From NCBI RefSeq assembly GCF_003664325.1, contig NZ_RCDA01000006.1, positions 1 to 64,000 on the forward strand: 64,000 nucleotides of DNA, given 5' to 3'. The position numbers and the translations under genes were made by a program. Source of the DNA: Alkalispirillum mobile. GTDB taxonomy: Bacteria > Pseudomonadota > Gammaproteobacteria > Nitrococcales > Halorhodospiraceae. The notes beneath the pieces were generated by a model. That model was given only the letters and a program-made list of their open reading frames with translations, was not told the origin of the DNA and did not search any database. Position 1 is the first letter of the stretch, and the number at the start of each line of letters is the position of its first letter. This document shows positions 53,065 through 62,603 of this stretch, one piece after another.

Positions 53065-53826
53065 TTATTTCCGGAAGGATTTGGTGTACGGCGTGCCGGG
53101 GTATGCCTGAGCGCTGATTTCGGCCATCTGGTCTTCGATCCAGCCTTCTACCTCCGCGAGCACTTCACCGACCGGGCGGCCCTCAGTCGCCACGGGCGCC
53201 CCAATGCGGACCAGGATTACGCCGGGCTGCTTGATGATCGAGCCCCGCGGCCAGATCTCCCCCGCATTGTGTGCGACCGGGAGTATCGGCACTCCGGCCT
53301 CGCAGGCGAGGATCGCGCCACCGGCGCGATACCGGCCCTTGTGACCGGCCGGTACCCGCGTCCCCTCTGGGAAGATGACCACCCAACGGCCCGCCCGGAG
53401 TCTGGCCACCCCTTGCTCCACCACCTGGCGGCGCGCCCGCGCCCCCGACCCACGGTCGATGGCAATCGGTTGCAGCAGGGCCAGCCCCCAGCCGAAGATG
53501 GGAATGCGCATCAACTCGCGTTTCAACACCCAGGTTTGCGGCCGGAACCAGCGCAGCAGGCCCAGGGTCTCCCAGGCAGACTGGTGCTTGGCCATCACCA
53601 CGCAGGGCTGATCAGGCCGGTGCTCCAGTCCCTCCACCCGGATCCGGACGCCGCAAAGCCGCTCCAGGGTCCAGAGCTGGAAATGGCCCCAGCTCGTGAT
53701 CAGCCGGTAGCGGAGCGCGTACGGAAATGGCACCGTAAGCAGCGACAGTACGCCCCAGACAGGCAGGCTCAACACCAGGATGGCCTGGTGAAGCACACTT
53801 CCAACCAGCGTTCTTAGGCGTTTCAT
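53065..53826 (-). CDS. plsC: 1-acyl-sn-glycerol-3-phosphate acyltransferase family protein
   Basis: Predicted 253 aa, N-terminal membrane segment (AILVLSLPVWGVLSLLTVPF). Acyltransferase blocks: I VVMAKHQSAWETL, II LQPIAIDRG, III VIFPEGTRVPAGHKGRYRAG, IV GVPILPVAHNAGE. Block I has His-X4-Glu instead of the usual His-X4-Asp, as in the LptA-type enzymes next to gyrB in Pseudomonas. Makes phosphatidic acid or remodels phospholipids. ATG 53826 overlaps the gmhB stop (ATGA). Confidence 0.9.
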   Translation of the reverse strand: MKRLRTLVGSVLHQAILVLSLPVWGVLSLLTVPFPYALRYRLITSWGHFQLWTLERLCGVRIRVEGLEHRPDQPCVVMAKHQSAWETLGLLRWFRPQTWVLKRELMRIPIFGWGLALLQPIAIDRGSGARARRQVVEQGVARLRAGRWVVIFPEGTRVPAGHKGRYRAGGAILACEAGVPILPVAHNAGEIWPRGSIIKQPGVILVRIGAPVATEGRPVGEVLAEVEGWIEDQMAEISAQAYPGTPYTKSFRK

Positions 53827-54401
53827 ACCGAGTGCTCCCAAGCGGCCAGTAGCGCGGCGACGGCCCCCCGGAGGTCATCATAGGTGGCCACGGGCCAGGG
53901 TAACCCCTGTTCCAGGGTTCGCCGCCCCTTCCCGGTCCGTACCAGGACCGGCAGCGCGCCCACCACCCGGGCGGCCTGCAGGTCCCGCAGGCTGTCGCCC
54001 ACCACGGGCACCCCGTCCAGGGGCACCCGGAAATGGTCCGCGGCCTGTTCCAGCAATCCGGGCCGGGGCTTGCGGCAGCGGCAGCCGGCCTCAGGTGCGT
54101 GGGGGCAGTGGAAAACGGCATCAAGGTGGGCACCCGCTTCCGCGAGAACCGCGCACATCCGCTGGGTGATGGCCTGGTAGGTGGGCTCGTCGTACAGCCC
54201 GCGCCCGATGCCGCTCTGGTTGGTACAGACGGCGACCGGTATACCGCCCGCATTGAGCCGGGCGATCGCCTCCGCCGCCCCCGGGATGACCCGCCACTCC
54301 TCCGGTGACTTGATGTAGTCATCCGAGTCGTGGTTGATCACCCCGTCCCGGTCGAGGATGACCAGCCGCGGGCGCTCAGCGGGCAGGCAGGCGGGAGACA
54401 T
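53823..54401 (-). CDS. gmhB: D-glycero-D-manno-heptose-1,7-bisphosphate 7-phosphatase
   Basis: 192 aa HAD-superfamily phosphatase in ADP-heptose (LPS core) synthesis. Nucleophile motif VILDRDGVINHDSDDYIKSPEEW, motif II VCTNQSGIGRGLY, the zinc-binding loop CPHAPEAGCRCRKPRPG, and motif IV VVGDSLRDLQAA. It overlaps glyS by 26 nt and plsC by 4 nt, so tightly coupled. Confidence 0.94.
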   Translation of the reverse strand: MSPACLPAERPRLVILDRDGVINHDSDDYIKSPEEWRVIPGAAEAIARLNAGGIPVAVCTNQSGIGRGLYDEPTYQAITQRMCAVLAEAGAHLDAVFHCPHAPEAGCRCRKPRPGLLEQAADHFRVPLDGVPVVGDSLRDLQAARVVGALPVLVRTGKGRRTLEQGLPWPVATYDDLRGAVAALLAAWEHSV

Positions 54402-56457
54402 CGGCGATCTCCAGGAACAGCCCCTGAATGGTCTTGAGCAGGGCGAGCCGGTTGCGCCGAACGGCCGGGTCCTCCGCCATCACCAGGATCTCGTCGAAGT
54501 ACCGGTCCACTGGATCGCGCAGACCCGCCAGGGCCTCCAGTGCCCCGGCGTAGTCCGCCTCGGCCAGGCGGGGCTCCAGTTTGCCCCGGGTCTCCGTCAG
54601 CGCCGCGCCCAGGGCCTCTTCGGCCGGCTCTTTCAGCAATGTCTGGTCGACACGCTCCGGTACCGGCTCTTCCGTCTTGCGCAGGATGTTGCCAATCCGC
54701 TTGTTTGCCGCCGCCAGGGCCTCCGCTTCAGGCACTCCGGCGAAGCGTCGACAAGCGAGCAGCCGGCGATGGAAATCAAGCGGGCAGCGGGGCCGTACCG
54801 CCAGCACGGCGTCGAACAGCTCTGCGCCGATGCCTTGCTCCTGGTAGTAGCCGCGCAGCCGTTCCAGGCAGAAGTCGTAGACCTCTTCCGCCACGCTGCG
54901 CCCGGCGATCCCTTCCGGCAGCAGGACCGCCGCGCGCCCGAGGAGCCCCTCCAGGTCCAGCGGCATCTCCCCCTCGATGAGCGTGCGCATCAACCCCAGC
55001 GCAGCCCGCCTCAGCGCGAAGGGGTCCTTGTCCCCGGTAGGCACCAGCCCGATGGCGAAGATCCCGGCCAGGGTGTCGGCCCGTTCGGCAATCGCCAGCA
55101 GCCGGCCTTCCCGGGTCGCGGGGATGGACTCGCCGGCGTACCGGGGCCGGTAGTGCTCCAGAATGGCGTCGGCGACCGCCTTGGGTTCACCGTCATGCCG
55201 CGCGTAGTAGCGTCCCATGATGCCCTGGAGCTCCGGGAATTCGCCGACCATTTCGGTGCCCAGGTCGCAACGGGCGAGCCAGGCGGCCCGGGCCACCGGC
55301 TCCGGATCCTGACCCATCTCCACGGCCAGCTGCTCCGCCAGGTGTGCCACTCGCCGGGTCTTGTCGTGGAGGGTGCCCAGCTTTTTCTGGAAGATGACGC
55401 CCTTCAGGTCTGACAGCCGGTCAGCCAGTGGCCGTTTCCGGTCCTGCTGCCAGAAGAAGTCCGCATCGGCCAGTCGGGGCCGGATCACCCGCTCATTGCC
55501 CGCCCGAACCTGCTCGGGATCCCGGCTGTCGATGTTCGCGACCGTGATGAACAGGGGCAGGAGTCGGCCGTCCGCGCCTCGCACAGGGAAGTACTTCTGG
55601 TGGCCCTGCATGCTGGAGATGAGGGCCTCTTCCGGCACCTCCAGAAAGCCCGGGTCAAAGCTCCCCAGCATCGGCACCGGCCACTCCACCAGGGCGGTGA
55701 CCTCATCCAGCAGCTCAGGATCGACCAGCGCCTCGCCCTCTTCTTCCCGGGCCAGGCGCAAAACGCCGTCATGGATGCGTTCCCGGCGCGCCGCGAAGCT
55801 CGCCTCGACCCGGCCCTGTTCGCGCAGGGCCTGCGCATAATCGTCGGCGTGGGCCAGTTCGATGGCCTCGGGGGCGTGGAAGCGGTGTCCCCGGGTGCTC
55901 CGGCCGGCCGGGATATCCATCAGCGTCGCCGGGACCAGTTCGTCACCCAGCAGGAAAACCACCCAGTGGACCGGACGCACGAAGGTCGCCTGGCCACTCC
56001 CCCAGCGCATCCGCTTCGGGATCGGCAGGCGGTTGAGGCTCCCGGCGACGATATCAGGCAGCAACTCCACCGCCGGCTTGCCCTCCTGCGTCCCGCGCCA
56101 GGCTAGCCAGGCGCCCTTGGGGGTTTCCAGGCGTTCCAGGGTATCCACTGTGGTGCCACAGGAGCGGGCGAAGCCCTCGGCCGCTTTCGTGGGGTTCCCG
56201 TCGTCGTCAAAGGCAACCTTGACCGCCGGACCGCGCCGTTCAATGGCCTTGTCCGCTTGCCGGGTCTGCAGCCCCTCGACCTGCACCGCCAACCGGCGGG
56301 GCGCGGCGAAGCTGCGTACCTCGCCATGGCTCAGTTCCGCCTGTTCCAGGCCCTGCAAGATGCCGTCGCGGAACGCCGCCTCCAGTCGCGGCAGGGCCAC
56401 CGGCGGTAATTCCTCCGTGCCGATCTCTATGAGCAGCGTGCGGGTGGACTCAGCCAT
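54376..56457 (-). CDS. glyS: Glycyl-tRNA synthetase beta subunit
   Basis: 693 aa (E. coli 689). Part of the alpha2-beta2 bacterial enzyme; the beta chain recognises tRNA-Gly. Starts [21 protein letters not shown], has [19 protein letters not shown] and [11 protein letters not shown], and a C-terminal anticodon-binding domain ending [17 protein letters not shown]. Overlaps glyQ by 8 nt and gmhB by 26 nt. Confidence 0.97.
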   Translation of the reverse strand: MAESTRTLLIEIGTEELPPVALPRLEAAFRDGILQGLEQAELSHGEVRSFAAPRRLAVQVEGLQTRQADKAIERRGPAVKVAFDDDGNPTKAAEGFARSCGTTVDTLERLETPKGAWLAWRGTQEGKPAVELLPDIVAGSLNRLPIPKRMRWGSGQATFVRPVHWVVFLLGDELVPATLMDIPAGRSTRGHRFHAPEAIELAHADDYAQALREQGRVEASFAARRERIHDGVLRLAREEEGEALVDPELLDEVTALVEWPVPMLGSFDPGFLEVPEEALISSMQGHQKYFPVRGADGRLLPLFITVANIDSRDPEQVRAGNERVIRPRLADADFFWQQDRKRPLADRLSDLKGVIFQKKLGTLHDKTRRVAHLAEQLAVEMGQDPEPVARAAWLARCDLGTEMVGEFPELQGIMGRYYARHDGEPKAVADAILEHYRPRYAGESIPATREGRLLAIAERADTLAGIFAIGLVPTGDKDPFALRRAALGLMRTLIEGEMPLDLEGLLGRAAVLLPEGIAGRSVAEEVYDFCLERLRGYYQEQGIGAELFDAVLAVRPRCPLDFHRRLLACRRFAGVPEAEALAAANKRIGNILRKTEEPVPERVDQTLLKEPAEEALGAALTETRGKLEPRLAEADYAGALEALAGLRDPVDRYFDEILVMAEDPAVRRNRLALLKTIQGLFLEIADVSRLPAR

Positions 56458-57415
56458 TCGCGTTCTCCTTTTGCGGCTCGCGGCAGAGGGGGAACCCCAG
56501 CGCCTCGCGGCGGTTGTAGTAAGCCTGGGCCACTGCCCGGGCCATGGTCCGCACCCGCAAGATATAGCCCTGGCGCTCGGTCACGGAAATGGCGTGCCGG
56601 GCATCCAGCAGGTTGAAGGTGTGCGAGGCCTTCAGGGTCATCTCGTAGGCCGGCAGCGGCAGGTCCGCCTCAATCAGCCGTTGGCATTCGTGCTCGTGGG
56701 TCTCGAAGGCGCGGAACAGCGCCTCTACCGGCGCCTCCTCGAAGTTGTAGGCCGACATCTCCTTCTCGTTCTGCAGGAAGACATCGCCGTAGGTGACCGG
56801 ACCCTCGGGGCTGTCCGCCCACAACAGGTCGTAAACGCTCTCGACACCCTGCAGGTACATGGCGATGCGCTCCAACCCGTAGGTGATCTCGCCCATCACC
56901 GGGTGGCAATCCAGCCCGCCGACCTGCTGGAAGTAGGTAAATTGGGTGATCTCCATCCCGTTCAGCCACACCTCCCAACCCAGTCCCCAGGCGCCCAGTG
57001 TCGGGGACTCCCAGTTGTCCTCCACGAAGCGGATGTCGTGGGTCAGGGGGTCAATGCCCAGATAGCGCAGCGAATCGAGGTACTGCTCCTGGATATCCGC
57101 CGGCGAGGGCTTGAGCACCACCTGGAACTGATAATAGTGCTGCAGGCGGTTGGGGTTTTCGCCGTAACGCCCGTCAGTGGGGCGACGGGAGGGCTGCACA
57201 TAGGCCGAATGCCAGGGCTCGGGCCCGATGGCGCGCAGGAAGGTGGCCGGGTGGAAGGTGCCGGCGCCCACTTCCTGGTCCAGCGGCTGTAGCACCACGC
57301 AGCCGCGCTCGGCCCAGAACTCCTGCAGGGCCAGGATCAGGCCCTGAAAGGTGCGCACCTGTTCTGCCGTGCTGCCCGCGTTGTTATTCGCACTCAGGGA
57401 CAAGGTAACCCCCAA
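56450..57415 (-). CDS. glyQ: Glycyl-tRNA synthetase alpha subunit
   Basis: Up to 321 aa. Catalytic chain that activates glycine. Core from [36 protein letters not shown] through [34 protein letters not shown] and [34 protein letters not shown]. No ATG exists in the conserved start region: candidates are TTG 57415, TTG 57403 (with GGGGG 5 nt upstream, best spacing) or GTG 57358. Divergent from glnA. Confidence 0.95.
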   Translation of the reverse strand: MGVTLSLSANNNAGSTAEQVRTFQGLILALQEFWAERGCVVLQPLDQEVGAGTFHPATFLRAIGPEPWHSAYVQPSRRPTDGRYGENPNRLQHYYQFQVVLKPSPADIQEQYLDSLRYLGIDPLTHDIRFVEDNWESPTLGAWGLGWEVWLNGMEITQFTYFQQVGGLDCHPVMGEITYGLERIAMYLQGVESVYDLLWADSPEGPVTYGDVFLQNEKEMSAYNFEEAPVEALFRAFETHEHECQRLIEADLPLPAYEMTLKASHTFNLLDARHAISVTERQGYILRVRTMARAVAQAYYNRREALGFPLCREPQKENANG

Positions 57416-57559
57416 TCGATTGGCTTGCCTCGGATAAGTCGGTCAGTATACCGGCTTCGCCGTGATCCTTGCAGGCGCCGGTGAGGATGTCACCCGTTGG
57501 TGCGCTCTGCTTCAATAAGGGGCCCGGGCGGCGTGGCGCGGGGCAGGCGTCACTGCAAA

Positions 57560-57576
57560 TGCACTGATTTAGTGCG
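57560..57576. promoter_or_regulatory. NtrC binding site 1 upstream of glnA
   Basis: TGCACTGATTTAGTGCG follows the NtrC consensus TGCAC-N7-GTGCA in all but the last base. Centre about 131 bp upstream of the predicted sigma54 start. Confidence 0.75.
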
Positions 57577-57591
57577 TTTCGGGGTTGCAGA

Positions 57592-57608
57592 CGCATCAAT
57601 GTGGTGCG
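57592..57608. promoter_or_regulatory. NtrC binding site 2 upstream of glnA
   Basis: CGCATCAATGTGGTGCG matches 12 of 17 positions of TGCACCAAAATGGTGCA. It is 32 bp (three helical turns) from site 1 and abuts a TATACT (57611-57616) that may be a sigma70 -10. The E. coli glnA enhancer pair has the same 32-bp spacing. Confidence 0.65.
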
Positions 57609-57672
57609 TTTATACTGCGGGGCCAAAGGGCGCAGGTACCCTGACCCGCTCTAGAACGCGGTTTTTAAGAAC

Positions 57673-57688
57673 TGGCATGCAACCTGCT
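57673..57688 (+). promoter_or_regulatory. Sigma54 promoter of glnA
   Basis: TGGCATGCAACCTGCT: GG at 57674-57675 and GC at 57686-57687 with the required 10-nt spacing (consensus TGGCACG-N4-TTGCW). Predicted start near 57699, 41 bp before ATG. With two NtrC sites upstream this reproduces glnAp2 architecture. Confidence 0.8.
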
Positions 57689-57739
57689 TGCACTGGGCTG
57701 CATCGAACATTCCGAGCTGATCATACCCGGAGGTACATA

Positions 57740-59155
57740 ATGGCTCGCACCGCTGCTGACGTACTCAAGATGGTCCAGGACGAGGACGTGAAGTTCATCG
57801 ACCTGCGCTTCACCGACACCCGCGGCAAGGAGCAGCACGTCACCATCCCCGCCCACGAGCTCGACGAGGACATGTTCGAAGACGGGAAGATGTTCGACGG
57901 CTCCTCAATCGCCGGCTGGAAGGGCATCAACGAGTCCGACATGATCATGATGCCGGACCCGGAGACCGCGACCCTGGATCCCTTCTTCGATGACCCGACC
58001 CTGAACCTGACCTGCGACATCATCGAGCCCAGCACCATGCAGGGCTACGAGAAGGACCCCCGGTCCGTGGCCCGCCGCGCCGAGGCGTATCTGCAGTCTA
58101 CCGGCCTGGGTGACTCCGCGCTGTTCGGGCCGGAGAACGAGTTCTTCGTGTTCGACGACGTGCGTTGGGGTGCCGACATGAGCGGCTCCTTCTACAAGAT
58201 CGACTCGGAAGAGGCCGGCTGGAACTCCGAGCGCGTCTACGGCGACGGCAACATGGGCCACCGCCCGAAGGTCAAAGGCGGCTACTTCCCGGTCCCGCCG
58301 GTGGACTCCCTGCACGACCTGCGCGCCGCCATGTGTGAGGCGCTGGGCGACCTGGGCCTGACCGTCGAGGTGCACCACCACGAGGTGGCCACCGCCGGTC
58401 AGTGTGAGATCGGTGTCGGCCCCAACACCCTGGTGAAGAAGGCCGACGAGATTCAGAAACTGAAGTACGCGGTCCACAACGTGGCCCACGCCTACGGCAA
58501 GAGCGCCACCTTCATGCCCAAGCCCCTGGTGGGTGATAACGGCAGCGGCATGCACGTTCACCAGTCGGTCATGAAGGAGGGCAACAACCTGTTCGGTGGC
58601 GACAGCTACGGTGGCCTCTCCGAGTTCGCCCTGTATTACGTCGGCGGCATCATCAAGCACGCCCGCGCCATCAATGCCTTCGCCAACGCCAGCACCAACA
58701 GCTACAAGCGTCTGGTCAAGGGCTTCGAGGCGCCGGTGCTGCTGGCCTACTCCGCCCGTAACCGGTCCGCCTCCATCCGCGTGCCCTACGTGCCCAACCC
58801 CAAGGCCCGCCGGATCGAGGTGCGCTTCCCCGACTCCACTGCCAACCCCTACTTCGCGTTTGCTGCCATGCTGATGGCCGGCCTGGACGGGGTGCAGAAC
58901 AAGATCCACCCGGGTGAGGCGATGGACAAGGACCTGTACGACCTGCCGCCGGAGGAGGAGCGCGATATCCCCAAGGTTGCCCTCTCCCTCGAGGAGGCGC
59001 TGGATGCCCTCGACAAGGACCGCGAGTTCCTGAAGCAGGGCGGTGTGTTCACCGACGAGACCATCGACTCCTACATCGAGCTGAAGCTCGAAGAGGTGCA
59101 GCGTCTGAACATGACCACCCACCCGGTGGAGTTCGACCTGTACTACAGCGTCTGA
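57740..59155 (+). CDS. glnA: Glutamine synthetase, type I (GSI-beta)
   Basis: Predicted 471 aa (E. coli 469). It makes glutamine from glutamate, ammonia and ATP. Seen: [18 protein letters not shown] (latch/Asp50 region), [12 protein letters not shown] metal Glu, [23 protein letters not shown], and the adenylylation site [10 protein letters not shown] with Tyr400. So activity is probably controlled by GlnE adenylylation. ATG 57740 has ACCCGGAGGTAC upstream; the longer open frame upstream covers the promoter and is not coding. Confidence 0.98.
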   Translation: MARTAADVLKMVQDEDVKFIDLRFTDTRGKEQHVTIPAHELDEDMFEDGKMFDGSSIAGWKGINESDMIMMPDPETATLDPFFDDPTLNLTCDIIEPSTMQGYEKDPRSVARRAEAYLQSTGLGDSALFGPENEFFVFDDVRWGADMSGSFYKIDSEEAGWNSERVYGDGNMGHRPKVKGGYFPVPPVDSLHDLRAAMCEALGDLGLTVEVHHHEVATAGQCEIGVGPNTLVKKADEIQKLKYAVHNVAHAYGKSATFMPKPLVGDNGSGMHVHQSVMKEGNNLFGGDSYGGLSEFALYYVGGIIKHARAINAFANASTNSYKRLVKGFEAPVLLAYSARNRSASIRVPYVPNPKARRIEVRFPDSTANPYFAFAAMLMAGLDGVQNKIHPGEAMDKDLYDLPPEEERDIPKVALSLEEALDALDKDREFLKQGGVFTDETIDSYIELKLEEVQRLNMTTHPVEFDLYYSV

Positions 59156-59182
59156 TCCGGAACTGATCCGACCGCAGTATCA

Positions 59183-59206
59183 GGGGGGCTTCGGCCCCCC
59201 TTTTTT
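59183..59206 (+). terminator. Rho-independent terminator of glnA
   Basis: GGGGGGC (59183-59189), loop TTCG, GCCCCCC (59194-59200), then TTTTTT (59201-59206). Textbook form with a stable UUCG tetraloop. Confidence 0.95.
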
Positions 59207-59208
59207 GT

Positions 59209-59397
59209 GTCGGTGCACCGGAAAACGACGTGGATGAGCCCGAATTTTCCGGCTACGAGGCCTTGATTGTCGCCAGCCCCGGGGACCAGGCAGCGGCCCG
59301 CAATAACCTCGGCAACGTCGAGGTGGAGGTTCAGGTGGAGCCGGAGCAGCAGCAGGGGATCAGTGCCTGCTGGCCCTGCCGACGCGCTATGCACTAA
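59209..59397 (+). pseudogene. Probable remnant of a DUF4124-family gene
   Basis: The frame encodes EPEFSGYEALIVASPG, then DQAAARNNLGNVEVEVQVEP, which resembles the region after the DUF4124 domain in small exported proteins found between glnA and ntrB in other Gammaproteobacteria (pattern YxxLxIxxPxxxxAxRxNxGNVxVxVxxEP). The N-terminal signal and DUF4124 domain are missing, directly replaced by the glnA terminator, and after QQQG the match seems to continue in another frame (CLLALP). No good start codon or ribosome site. Read from memory of the family, so moderate confidence. Confidence 0.45.
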
Positions 59398-59414
59398 AAT
59401 AGTGCATAGCGCGT
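59382..59414. promoter_or_regulatory. NtrC operator of ntrBC (15-bp perfect palindrome)
   Basis: Arms 59382-59396 and 59400-59414 are exact reverse complements around AAA. The core TGCACTAAAATAGTGCA (59390-59406) fits the NtrC consensus fully. TAAAAT (59395-59400), a good -10, lies in the centre, which would allow NtrC to repress ntrBC, as at E. coli glnLp. 95 bp before ntrB. Confidence 0.82.
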
Positions 59415-59508
59415 CATCCCTCAGCCCGACCGGGGCCCGCCGGCCCGCTAAAAGCCTGCCTTTCCGGTTCATGGTCTGTCATGGCGCAGCTCTTGCAGGG
59501 CTAGCACC

Positions 59509-60561
59509 ATGGATAAGCACACGGACCCAAAGTTCGAACTGTTGGAGCACATCACGACCGCCGTTGTGATGATGGACCGGGATACCCGGGTGCTCTATTT
59601 GAACCCGGCAGCGGAGATGCTCTTCCGTGTCAGCCTGCGCCAGGTCTCCGGTCAGCGGCTGCTGAATTTCGCCCCCGCCGCCGAGTTGTTAGACACCCTG
59701 GTCCGCGACGTGGTCCACACCGGTCGCACCTACACCCAGCGCGAGCGCCGCCTGCCCGTCAGCAACAATCACCTCATCACCGTCGACTGTACGGTCACGC
59801 CCCTGCCCAGGGAGCGGGTCTTGTTGGAACTGGCCGAGATTGATCGCCATTTACGGATTACCCGGGAGCACCACTTGGTGGCCCAGAACCGGGCGATCCG
59901 GGAACTGATCCGCGGCCTGGCCCATGAGATCAAGAATCCGCTGGGCGGGCTACGTGGGGCGGCACAGTTGCTGGAGCGCGAACTGGAAGCCGAGGACCTG
60001 CACGAATACACCCAGGTCATCATCGACGAGGCCGACCGCCTGCAGGACCTGGTGGATAGCCTGCTCGGCCCCAATGCGGTGCCCCGGCGAGAATCGGTCA
60101 ACATCCATCAGGTCCTGGAGCGGGTGCGTCAGCTGGCGGTGGCGGAGGCGCCATCGGGCGTGCGGCTGGTGCGGGACTACGACCCCAGTATCCCGCCGGT
60201 AACCGCCCAGTTCGACCACCTGGTGCAGGCTTGCCTGAACCTGGTGCGCAATGCCCTGCAGGCGCTTGGCAATGCGGGCGAGATCATCCTGCGGACCCGG
60301 ACCCAGCGCCAGTTCACCATCGCCGGCCGGAACCACAAGCTGGTGGTGCGCATTGACGTGATGGATACCGGTCCTGGCATACCCCCTGAGCAACTGGAAC
60401 AGATCTTCTATCCCATGGTGACCACCCGGCCGGAGGGCTCCGGACTGGGCCTGCCCATCGCTCAGACCCTGATCAATCAGCATGGCGGGCTCATCGAATG
60501 CAGCTCGGAGGTCGGGCAGACCGTGTTCACCATCTGGTTACCCCTGGAGTCGGAATCATGA
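59509..60561 (+). CDS. glnL: Nitrogen regulation sensor kinase NtrB
   Basis: 350 aa cytosolic kinase/phosphatase controlled by PII. N-terminal PAS domain (FELLEHITTAVVMMDRDTRVLYLNPAAEMLF), phosphoacceptor His139 in RGLAHEIKNPLGGLRGAAQLL, N box LNLVRNALQAL, G1 DVMDTGPGIPPEQLEQIFYPMVTTRPEGSGLGLPIAQ. No membrane segments. Overlaps ntrC by 4 nt (ATGA). Also called ntrB. Confidence 0.97.
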   Translation: MDKHTDPKFELLEHITTAVVMMDRDTRVLYLNPAAEMLFRVSLRQVSGQRLLNFAPAAELLDTLVRDVVHTGRTYTQRERRLPVSNNHLITVDCTVTPLPRERVLLELAEIDRHLRITREHHLVAQNRAIRELIRGLAHEIKNPLGGLRGAAQLLERELEAEDLHEYTQVIIDEADRLQDLVDSLLGPNAVPRRESVNIHQVLERVRQLAVAEAPSGVRLVRDYDPSIPPVTAQFDHLVQACLNLVRNALQALGNAGEIILRTRTQRQFTIAGRNHKLVVRIDVMDTGPGIPPEQLEQIFYPMVTTRPEGSGLGLPIAQTLINQHGGLIECSSEVGQTVFTIWLPLESES

Positions 60562-61964
60562 AGGAACAGGCATCGGTTTGGGTGGTGGACGACGACCGTT
60601 CCATCCGCTGGGTGTTGCAGAAGGCCCTGGAGCGGGCCGGGTTCGAAGTGACTTGTTTTGATTGCGCGGAGCGCGTGCTGCGTGGCCTGTCCCGCAACCA
60701 GCCCGACGTGCTGTTGACCGACATCCGGATGCCGGGCGTCAGTGGGCTGGACCTGCTGGCCGAGGTCGGCGAGCGGTGGCCGGGGATGCCGGTGATCGTC
60801 ATGACCGCACACTCGGATCTGGATGCCGCCGTTGCCTCCTACGAGGGCGGGGCCTTCGAATACCTCCCTAAGCCCTTTGACGTGGACGCCGCGGTGGAAC
60901 TGGTCACCCGTGCCCGCGAGAGCACCCGGGTGGCGGAGGGGGGCGAGTCGCCGGAGCCGGATGGCGGCCATCCGGAGATTCTGGGTGAGGCGCCGGCGAT
61001 GCAGGAGGTCTTCCGGGCCATCGGTCGGCTATCCCGCTCCTCGGTCACGGTGCTCATCAACGGTGAGTCCGGCACCGGGAAGGAGCTGGTGGCGCGTGCC
61101 CTGCACCGCCACAGCCCGCGCTCGGACGGCCCGTTCATCGCCCTGAACATGGCGGCCATCCCGAAGGACCTGATGGAGTCGGAGCTCTTCGGTCACGAAA
61201 AGGGGGCTTTCACCGGGGCGCAGGCCACCCGGCGGGGCCGTTTCGAACAGGCCGATGGGGGCACCCTGTTCCTGGACGAGATAGGCGATATGCCGTCGGA
61301 GTTGCAGACCCGGCTGTTGCGGGTGCTTGCCGACGGCGAATTCTACCGGGTTGGCGCCCATACGCCGATGCGCGTGGACGTGCGCATTATCGCGGCTACT
61401 CACCAGAACCTCGAACAGCGGGTGGCGGACGGGCAGTTCCGCGAGGACCTGTTCCACCGGTTGAACGTGATCCGCGTCCACCTGCCGGCCCTGCGCGAGC
61501 GGCGCGAGGACGTTCCGGTGCTTGCCCGCCATTTCCTGGCCGGGGCGGCCTGCGAACTCAACGTGGACCCGAAGACCCTGCGCCCGGAGGTGGAGCGCTA
61601 CTTCATGGGGCTGGATTGGCCGGGCAACGTGCGTCAGCTGGAGAACACCTGCCGCTGGTTGACGGTCATGGCCAGTGGGCAGGAGGTTCTGCTGGAGGAC
61701 CTGCCGCCGGAGCTGCGCGAGGAGGCGGAGACCGGCCGGCCGGGTGGTGGCAACTGGGAGACGGCCCTCAGTCGCTGGGTGGACCAGGCACTGGCCCGGG
61801 GAGAGGAGGGGCTGTTGAACGACCTGCAACCGCGCTTCGAGGTGATCATGATCCGGGCGGCGCTGCAGCGTACCGGCGGCCGGCGTCAGGATGCCGCTCG
61901 GCTGCTGGGGTGGGGGCGGAACACCCTGACCCGCAAGATCAAGGAGCTGGGGATGGAGCTGTAG
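60558..61964 (+). CDS. glnG: Nitrogen regulation response regulator NtrC
   Basis: Predicted 468 aa. Receiver domain with phosphoacceptor Asp55 ([10 protein letters not shown]) and [14 protein letters not shown]; sigma54-activating AAA+ domain with [28 protein letters not shown] (GAFTGA loop intact) and [14 protein letters not shown]-terminal Fis-type HTH ([31 protein letters not shown]). Its sites and a sigma54 promoter are present at glnA in this window. Convergent with queE, 9 bp apart. Also called ntrC. Confidence 0.97.
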   Translation: MKEQASVWVVDDDRSIRWVLQKALERAGFEVTCFDCAERVLRGLSRNQPDVLLTDIRMPGVSGLDLLAEVGERWPGMPVIVMTAHSDLDAAVASYEGGAFEYLPKPFDVDAAVELVTRARESTRVAEGGESPEPDGGHPEILGEAPAMQEVFRAIGRLSRSSVTVLINGESGTGKELVARALHRHSPRSDGPFIALNMAAIPKDLMESELFGHEKGAFTGAQATRRGRFEQADGGTLFLDEIGDMPSELQTRLLRVLADGEFYRVGAHTPMRVDVRIIAATHQNLEQRVADGQFREDLFHRLNVIRVHLPALRERREDVPVLARHFLAGAACELNVDPKTLRPEVERYFMGLDWPGNVRQLENTCRWLTVMASGQEVLLEDLPPELREEAETGRPGGGNWETALSRWVDQALARGEEGLLNDLQPRFEVIMIRAALQRTGGRRQDAARLLGWGRNTLTRKIKELGMEL

Positions 61965-61973
61965 CGGGCCGGT

Positions 61974-62603
61974 TCAGGGGATACCCAAAAGCTTGTGGGT
62001 CTGCAGGCTCAGCCGCCACTGCGGGTGCGCCAGGCAGTAGCTGACGCAGGCCTGGGTGTTCGCCTCCTGCTCCGGGCTGTCCATGGGCTGCAGGTAGAAG
62101 TGACGAAAGGCCAGGTGCTGGAAGCGCTCCGGTTCGGCACCGGGCTGGGGGTGGACCAGCTTCAGCTCGTCGCCGCATATCAGCACCAGGGGCGCTCCCG
62201 CCTTGGGACTGACGCAGATCCAATCCAGCCCCTGCGGCGCCGGACGCGTGCCGTTGGTCTCTACCGCCACCTCGAAGCCCCGGGCCTGCAGGGCCTTGAT
62301 CAGCGGTTCGTCCAGTTGCAGTAACGGCTCGCCGCCGGTGCAGACGACCAGTGGTCTGCCGCCCCCGGGCCAGTAGCCGGCGATGGTTTCCGCCAGCGCC
62401 TCCGGGCTGCGGAAGCGACCACCGCCCGGGCCGTCGGTGCCTACAAACTCGGTATCGCAGAACCGGCAAATCGCCGAGGCCCGGTGGGCCTCCCGGCCGC
62501 TCCAGAGGTTGCAGCCGGTGAAACGGCAGAAGACCGCCGGGCGTCCCGCCTGGGCCCCCTCCCCCTGCAACGTGTAGTGGATCTCATGAACGCTATAGGT
62601 CAT
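61974..62603 (-). CDS. queE: 7-carboxy-7-deazaguanine synthase QueE
   Basis: Predicted 209 aa radical SAM enzyme making CDG from CPH4 in the queuosine/preQ0 pathway. The cluster motif is the QueE variant C-X14-C-X2-C: TGCNLW...AICRFCD. Also VCTGGEPLLQLDEPLIKAL and VAVETNGTRPAPQGLDWICVSPKAGAPL. ATG 62603 (MTYSVHEIHYTLQGEG) has GGGAGAGCGG upstream. It overlaps the hydrolase gene by 11 nt. Other que genes are not in the window. Confidence 0.95.
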   Translation of the reverse strand: MTYSVHEIHYTLQGEGAQAGRPAVFCRFTGCNLWSGREAHRASAICRFCDTEFVGTDGPGGGRFRSPEALAETIAGYWPGGGRPLVVCTGGEPLLQLDEPLIKALQARGFEVAVETNGTRPAPQGLDWICVSPKAGAPLVLICGDELKLVHPQPGAEPERFQHLAFRHFYLQPMDSPEQEANTQACVSYCLAHPQWRLSLQTHKLLGIP

